The position numbers and the translations under genes were made by a program. 64,000 bases of DNA from Elymus sibiricus (Eukaryota > Streptophyta > Magnoliopsida > Poales > Poaceae): contig CM077671.1 in NCBI GenBank assembly GCA_039707655.1, forward strand, positions 244,071,095 to 244,135,094. The letters run 5' to 3'. The notes below the pieces were generated by a model, which did no database searches, was not told the DNA's origin, and saw only the letters and a program-made list of their open reading frames with translations. Positions 57,560-64,000 of this stretch are shown here, piece by piece (the stretch's first letter is position 1; each line of letters starts with the position of its first letter).

Positions 57560-58500
57560 CGGCCGTACGTCGCTCATTTTACGAAAAAAACCTGTGTTTT
57601 ATTAAAATCAACCAGTAGTCCGGACTTAACTGACAAAAAGAATAGTGTTTTGTAGTTTTTCAGAAACCCCCTTCTGTTTTCGTGAAATAAACCCTAGTCC
57701 GGTTAAGTGAAAAAACAAATCTTTTTGTATTTTTCCAGAAAACCCCCTATTGTTTCTATTAATTAATCTGCAGTTCAACTATAAGTGACAAATGCTTTAA
57801 AAAAATCATATCTTTTAAATCGTAACTCCAATTTTAAGTTATTATATATGAAATTTGATTAAAAAATGTGTAGAATCAGAGTATGATGTGGTTTTACGCA
57901 TTTAACATTTATAAATTTCTATTTATGGTGTAATTTTAATCAATAACAATGTGTACAATCTGAACATGATGTTATTTTTACCTATTTAACATTTTTAAAA
58001 TTTAATTTATGGTGTAATTTTAATAAATAGCGCGCAATCTGTCTTTTTCCGTACCAGTCCGATCCGTGCTGGAAATGAACACCTCATCAAAATTGAATTG
58101 AAGACAAAATAAACCATCAATAACCACACATGCATGCCTCGGCAAAACATCGCATGGAAAAAAAGTTGATGTTCATCTTATGGAGAGAGAGAGAGAGAGA
58201 GGCAACATCGATGGGATGCCATGTTCAAATAAATGACATGGATCTATTGGGGTCCTGAGTCATGATTATTGGGTTAGGGGCGTGTCGTATTGTTTCCTCC
58301 TGATGCAACGCACGTGCTCTTTTGCTATATAAATTTGTGTATGCGCTACCATGGTATAGAGTGTTCAGCTTAATCAACCTGTAGTAGGAGTACTGAACTA
58401 CTGATAGCAACCACGCAGTAGTTCTAACAACCAAGCCATTCCCAGATCGGCTTCCAGCCAAAGCACGATTAACCAAGAAGTTCTTAAGAGATGAACTTGC
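57560..58500. other. AT-rich repeat-like region
   Basis: Two related halves at 57600-57770 (CAGAAACCCCCTTCTGTTTT, then CAGAAAACCCCCTATTGTTT) and again at 57850-58025 (TTTAACATTT..AAATTT phrases) point to internal duplication. A (GA)n tract lies at 58183-58201. No gene. Confidence 0.45.
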
Positions 58501-58504
58501 AGAA

Positions 58505-58846
58505 AAGAAGAGGCATCTCGTTAATATTAAGCATCGGTGGAAGGCGGCGATGGCGGCCTCTGAAAGTGCGCTGGACCGGTGTGTGACCCAATTCCGGTAT
58601 TGTGGCTTGGCTGGGGCATACGGCTTTAGATGTTAGGCTTTGATGCGATGTCTGTTTGATATTCGTTCGGACATTCGTCACCCCTTCATCAAGAGGATAG
58701 GAGTAGCGACAGGTGTTGCCAAGATGGTGGCTTTAGGGTTACTGATTTATTATTTTGTAAGGTCTTTATAAATAATTAATAAAATGACTGCATGCATCGT
58801 CCAGATGAAGAGGCCGGGGGTGTATCCTCCTTTTCTAAAAAATATG
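58505..58846 (+). mobile_element. Probable retroelement 3' tail
   Basis: The stretch ends TTTATAAATAATTAATAAAATG ... CCTCCTTTTCTAAAAAAT. This resembles the A-tailed 3' end of a non-LTR element common in the tribe. No coding domain is left and no duplication was found. Confidence 0.35.
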
Positions 58847-58849
58847 TAT

Positions 58850-59555
58850 TAAGTTATCAATTGTATTAAACTAGGATGTTATAATTTTGTCTTATATTGA
58901 TCAACTAATTTTGTGGCCTTCTCGGCGTATTTTACTAGTCTTAGGGATAGAAAGATATTTGGCAAAACTGACATGTGCATATAACATAGGGAGTGCCCAG
59001 AACTCATTTAGATGAGATATAGTTTGGTTTCATTCACCTGACATTAGTTTTTTTAACATCATGATTGTTGTCAATCGACTGATACGTATAATCCGCTAAT
59101 AACGTAATTGTTCCGGCCCAACAGATCGACAAGCACCTATAAAAACATACCACGTTGCTAGCCACGTAATAGATGCTACACGTCAAACAAATGCAAGCAC
59201 GCAACAAAAACTTGTTACAATTTTTAAGAGCATGAAGCCACTATAGTGGTTGCACTAATGTATGATATAAATTTAAAAGTGTAGAGGTTTTAACTTAAAT
59301 GTCCCAAATATACCATTTTTAACAATAATTCTTAGGAAAATGTTCATGTATTTTTTAAAATCCAGGAGTTAAAAATTATTACTTTTTTTGAAAAATGTTC
59401 GTAAATGTAACGTTGAAGAATTTAAAAATAAAGCTCATTATCTTGAAAACTGTTGGTGGATTTGAAAACATTGGCAAATTTAAATAAAATGTCAGCAAGA
59501 TTGATTTTTTTCTTTGAATTTACACAATGTTGATGACACTCGACTGAAAAATATA
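58850..59555. other. AT-rich spacer, no feature recognised
   Basis: No repeats or open frames of note between the retroelement tail and the minisatellite. Confidence 0.4.
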
Positions 59556-59559
59556 TCTT

Positions 59560-60780
59560 GCCTACCGCTTTGAAAACATGTAGTTGTGACTCCATTTGAT
59601 AACATGTAGTTGCAACCCCCCCGACACATGCAATTGCAACCCCCCTTTGAAGAAATGTAGTTAAGAATTCATTTAAAAACATGCAGTTGCAACCCCCCTT
59701 TAAGTGCATGCAGTTGCGACCCGCCTCTGAACACATGTAGTTGCTACTCCATTTAAAAACATGCAATTGCGACCCCCCTCTGAGCATGTAGTTGCGACCC
59801 CCTATGAACACATGCAACTGCGACCCCCCTTTGAAGACATGTAGTTGCGAATCCATTTGAAAACATGCAGTTGCGACCCCCTCTGAACACACGAAGTTGC
59901 GACCCCATCTAAAGCATGTAGTTGCGACTCCATTTGAAAACATGCAGTTGCGGCCTCATCTAAACAACATGCAGTTGCGACCCCTCCTGAATACATGCAA
60001 TTGCGAGTCTTGGGAATTACATGTAGTTTCGACCCCCTTGAATATATGTAGTTGCCACCCCATCTGAATATATGTAGTTGTGAGCCCCCTTAAGACATGT
60101 AGTTGTGGCTTCATATGAAAACATGCAGTTGCGACACCCTCTGAATAGCATGTAGTTGTGAGCCCCTCTGAATGACATGAAGTTGCGACCCCCTTTAAAG
60201 ACATGTAGTTTTGGCTCCATATAAACATGCTGTGGCGACACCCTCTGAATGACATGCAGTTGTGACCCCCCTTAAAGACATGTAGTTGTGACTCCATATG
60301 AAAACATGCAGTTGCGAACCCCCTTAAAGACATGTAGTTGTGGCTCCATACGAAAACATGCACTTGCGAGCCCTCTGAACAACATGCAGTTGCGACCCCC
60401 TCTGAACGACATAAAGTTGCGCCCCCATTAAAGACATGTAGTTGTGGCTCCATATGGAAACATGCAGTTGCGACACCCTCTCAACAACATGCAGTTGCGA
60501 CCCCTCTCAACGACATGCAGTTGCGACCGCCCTTAAAGACATGTAGTTGTGGCTCCATATGAAAACATGTCGTTGCAACCCCCTATGAATGACATGCAGT
60601 TGTGGCCCCCTCTAAACGGCCGTGACCCCCTTAAAAACATAAAGTTGGGACTCCATTGAAAAATCTGTAGTTATGACACCCCTGGAAACATGTAGTTGTG
60701 ACTCCATTTAAAAACATGCAATTGCAACCTTCCTTCGAACACATGCAGTTGTGACCTCTTTAAAGACATGCAGGATAATA
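59560..60780. repeat. CATGTAGTTGCGACCCC minisatellite, 1.2 kb
   Basis: About 40 diverged copies of a unit near 30 bp: CATGYAGTTGYGACCCCC followed by a variable TNTRAA spacer. Many units are close to a multiple of three long, so minus-strand frames of 173 and 165 codons stay open (units such as NYMSLKGVAT and SQLHVFKGG). No start context or homology suggests a protein. Confidence 0.93.
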
Positions 60781-61175
60781 ATAAGACTACAAAGCAAACA
60801 AAAATGAGAGCAAAAAAAATAAAAATAAGAACAAAGAAAAATGATAAATCTCATGAGATACAAATTAGTTACAAAGTATTTACATAGAAAAAAGAAATGC
60901 TAAAACTAAAAGTAAGAAAATATTGATGGAGAAAAAAATAAAAAATAAAAGAAAAAAGAAAGTGGATGATAACAAGAATAAAAAGGTGATATAAAAAACT
61001 CACATTGTTTCATCTTCTCTTCGACAAGTACTTCTAGCATAGCCCATGAAAAATATAAAAAGATAAAAAAAGACTAGCGTTGAAAAGCCCATGTACTAGT
61101 CCTAACCATACAAAGGCCCAGTCTCGTCTCGCTCACACAAAAAAACCACAACGGGAGTGGAAGACTACTGACGAT
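60781..61175. other. A-rich spacer
   Basis: A-rich plus strand, with AAAAATAAAAATAAGAA words. Nothing recognisable. Confidence 0.45.
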
Positions 61176-62330
61176 AAAGGGTTTCCCCTACTTTATATTA
61201 TAAAGCAACCACCCGATACAACAACTCGTTGGGGCCGTAGCACAACGAAGCCCAAAAAAACGAGAGAGAAAGAAAAAATAAACAAATGACGACACGGGCA
61301 GAACAACAAAACGAAGATGACCGGCCACCCCTGCGCCCTCTGAAGATGTCCCACCACGCTCCTAGCACTCCGAAGCGTCGCGTACCGAACAACACCGTCA
61401 AGAAGGAGTGCGACGACGACACCGCTACTGCTAGGACTAGTCCTAGGGTTTCCCCCGGTATGCGGAGGACAGTGTGGAAGGGGTATACCCGATGCCCCTC
61501 AGGAAGGAACAGCAGCGCCCACAGGCGTCATCGCGTCGGTGACGGACAAGCCGCCAGGGATTTCTCCCGACCCAAAACAACCACCACCACCCCGGACTCT
61601 GTCGAGCTCCACCGAGCAAGCCGCCCACCAGCATGCGCCACCACGGTCTTGGAGCCATCCTCGTCGTCGCTTGGAGGTCGCCAACACGAGGCCAAGCGGA
61701 AGAAAGAGAGGACACCGTAATCGGGGGAAACGGCTATGCAACCGAATGGGAGGGGACTGCCTCCATCGCCACAGCAGCAACTGTCTGGACGCGTCAACAG
61801 AGGCAAACCCTAGTGGCCCGGTCGGGCCCAAGAGGGCCCGCGAAGCCCCCGTCGTCGCGCTGCAGCAAGCTGACAGACCGCACCGCCGCCGCCCGGAGAC
61901 CGCTGACACCATACCTCCATCGCCGCGAGGAGGACAGCCGACCCGCGCCAACCCATATGGGGCCCAAAGGGGCCCAGATCTGGGCCGGGTGGGTGCCGTC
62001 GGCCATGGCCACACCATCACGTCGCCCTGTAGGGAACGCCTATGCCGCCGTGCCGAAGAGCCCTTGACCAGCCCATGCCAAGCCACAACCGCCCTAGGAG
62101 CACCGCCCCCGGGAGGGAGAGAGACCAGCCTTTGCCTCCAAGCGCGCAGGGAAGAGAAGTCCGCCGCCGCCGGTGCCACCTAGGCTATGCCGGCGGCCGC
62201 TGCCAGCGGTGGCGAAGGGGAAGGTAGGAGGGAGGGGGTATGAGGCGGGGAGACAGGGTGGCGGCGCTCCGTTACCGCAGTGGGCGACGGGAGGGCGAGG
62301 GCGTTCTTTCGCCAGCACGCTTGTGACACT
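61176..62330 (-). mobile_element. GC-rich repeat, possible antisense LINE remnant
   Basis: On the minus strand the left edge (61178-61210, GGTTGCTTTATAATATAAAG) looks like the 3' end of Triticeae LINEs. The rest is GC-rich and open in several frames on both strands without any motif of RT or endonuclease. The assignment is weak. Confidence 0.3.
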
Positions 62331-62781
62331 CTTTAACCAGCAGAAGGCTATTGTACACGTATAAATCCGATCGTATTAATCCAGCCGGTATAGAGGTGAC
62401 TGCGACCTAACTATTTCTCAGCTAGCTGAGAACTAGCAAAACCGTATAACATAATAAGTCGATTAGTTATTAATATTCATTATTAGCATTCAAATAAGCT
62501 TACTTTATAGTGTTTCTTAGTTTAGACAAAATAGGCTAGACGTACACTTTTTTATCATTAGATAATTGGGATTTCTATTTCGGTGCCCCTCCTTGCTTAG
62601 TTCTCCTTAGTTTTGCCTCCGCTCTTTTGCAGCCCTCACTTTTCCCCTCCACTGCAGGACCCACCCTTTCAAAAGCCCAAACTTGGTCTGCCGTTGGGTC
62701 AAAGCCTTTGACCGTTACTTGGCGCGGTTACTGACTCGTGGGACACCCCTGTTAGCGGCAGCGCGATTGTAGATAGTGGGT
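62331..62781. other. AT-rich spacer with a 14-bp palindrome
   Basis: CTCAGCTAGCTGAG near 62417-62430 is a perfect palindrome inside AGTTCTCAGCTAGCTGAGAA-like complementarity. No gene. Confidence 0.5.
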
Positions 62782-63264
62782 TGATACGTCTCCAACGTAT
62801 CTATAATTTTTTATTGTTCCATGCTATTATATTATCATTCTAGGATACTTTTTGAGTAATTATTTACCAATTTATATTATTTTTGAGCACTAACCTATTG
62901 ACCCAGTGCCCAGTGACAGTTCCTGTTTTGTGTGTGTTTTTTGTTTCGCATAAATTCCATATCAAACGAAGTCCAAACGCGATAAAAATTTACGGAGATT
63001 TTTTTGGGAATATATGTGAATTTTGGGAGTCGTAATCAACGCAAGTAGATGCCCGAGGGCCCCATCACACAACAGGGCGCGTCCTGGGGGGCGCCTTGAT
63101 GGCTGGTGGCCAACCCTTAGGTCGGTTGGGGCTCTCCTTCCGCCGCAAGAATGATATTTTTGCGATAAAAATCCCCTCAAAATTTCAGCCCGATCGGAGT
63201 TATAGATCTCCGGATATTTAAGAAATGGTGAAGGGCTCCAAAAACAGTCGCGAAAACAGAAGAG

Positions 63265-63322
<58 letters not shown>

Positions 63323-64000
63323 AATCTCGGAGGGGCTCCTGCCCTCCGGGAGCCATGGCGGCCATGGACCAGAGGGGAAACCCTCCTCTCACCTATGGAG
63401 GAGGCCAAGGAAGAAGAAGAAGAAGGAGGGGGGGCTCTCTCCCCCTCTTTCCCGGTGGCGCCGGAGTGCCGCCGGGGCATCCATCGTGATGACGATCTAC
63501 ACCAACAACTTCGGCGCTGTCACCACCAACTCTCTCCCTCTCTATGCAGCGGTGTAAAACCTCTTCTCCCTGCTGTAATCTCTACTTAAACATGGTGCTT
63601 AATGCTATATATTATTATACAATGATGTGTGGCAATCCTATGATGTTTGAGTAGATTTATTTTGTCTTATGGGTTGATTGATGATCGTGATTGGTTTGAG
63701 ATGTATGTTCTATTTTGGTGCTGTCCTATGGTTCCCGCCGTGTCGCGCAAGCGTGTGGTATCCCCACTATAGGGTGTTGCAATATGTTTACGATTCGCTT
63801 ATAGTGGGTGGCTAGAGTGACAGAAGCTTACACCCGAGTAAGGGGATTGCTTACGTATGGGATTGATACGTACATTTTGCATCATGATTTCCTATTCATA
63901 TTTACGTTATTCTTGTCCATTATTCGCTATTATCATACAATTCTTATGCCCTTTGTTTATGAATATGCCACGTACATCACAAAGAGAGAATTATCTGGAA
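62782..64000. mobile_element. LTR of a Triticeae retrotransposon, running off the window
   Basis: It starts TGATACGTCTCCAACGTATC, a very common LTR start in wheat and its relatives, and continues with typical phrases (CAAACGAAGTCCAAACGCGA). The right end is outside the window or obscured near 63869, where a second TGATACGTACATTTTGCATC block begins. The family is not assigned. Confidence 0.7.
63269..63319. repeat. (AG)n microsatellite, about 25 units
   Basis: An uninterrupted AG run of 51 bases inside the LTR. Confidence 0.95.

Noticed and set aside
59422..60453. Two minus-strand frames of 173 and 165 codons as genes
   Set aside because: They are explained by the minisatellite unit; no start context, domain or non-repeat portion.
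59560..60780. CRISPR array
   Set aside because: The repeats are diverged and directly adjacent, without unique spacers of constant length, and the genome is a plant.
61286..62227. GC-rich frames of 144-226 codons on both strands
   Set aside because: Low-complexity Pro/Arg/Gly composition on all frames with no motif; treated as repeat-derived.
1..64000. tRNA, rRNA or snoRNA genes
   Set aside because: No cloverleaf with intact A and B boxes was seen apart from the SINE; nothing resembled rRNA. A covariance-model scan would be decisive.

Overview
The window is a stretch of large grass nuclear genome, most likely Triticeae (wheat, Aegilops, rye or barley). It is almost entirely nested transposable elements, with two intact-looking host genes. 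The Triticeae call rests on the element types: Stowaway MITEs with CTCCCTCCGTCCC ends, CACTA elements with CACTAGTAGAAAA and CACTACAAGAAA ends, a retrotransposon with 4.2-kb LTRs and no coding domain (LARD-like), and a tRNA-derived SINE typical of the tribe. Nothing prokaryotic or viral is present.

Layout. 1-2270 is the right part of a CACTA element running in from the left. 2280-3167 is a broken DUF295 (F-box-associated) gene. 3200-5669 is unassigned. 5670-10190 is a decayed LINE cut by a ~1.5-kb unclassified insert. 11167-11490 is a MITE with a second MITE inside it. 12448-13524 (minus) is an intronless plastid SufE-BolA gene (SUFE1 type). 13832-53266 is one insertion block nested up to four levels deep. 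53278-55300 is unclassified. 55300-55590 is a SINE. 55926-56510 (minus) is a three-exon small HMA-domain gene of the Pi21 / HIPP19 type, without the metal-binding CxxC. 57-62 kb holds AT-rich DNA, a retroelement tail, a 1.2-kb minisatellite and GC-rich repeats. 62782 to the end is the start of another LTR.

The 39-kb block can be dissected from target-site duplications. (1) A ~0.9-kb Mutator-like element with an 11-bp flanking repeat sits ~0.3 kb upstream of the SUFE1 start codon. (2) A ~5.5-kb L1-type LINE (13854-52353, 18-bp TSD, short poly-A) entered its left terminal repeat. (3) A solo LTR (15164-19490, TSD GTAAG) entered the LINE between ORF1 and ORF2, and a 1614-bp CACTA element (15259-16872, TSD CCA) entered that LTR. 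(4) A LARD-like composite (22413-51033, TSD TAATT) entered LINE ORF2. It has the order partial LTR - partial internal - LTR - internal - LTR, meaning a tandem array later shortened by a deletion with ATCC microhomology. (5) A 13.5-kb Gypsy element of the Tat type (30554-44065) entered the second LARD internal domain. It carries gag-pol on the plus strand and a spliced additional gene on the antisense strand.

The Gypsy copy is young (4 differences by eye between its 518-bp LTRs) but already disabled: a TAG between gag-protease and RT, a YVDD-to-YVDV change in RT, and two TAG codons in the antisense gene. Stops in both the LINE and the Gypsy are largely compatible with C-to-T change at CG or CAG sites, as expected for heavily methylated DNA.
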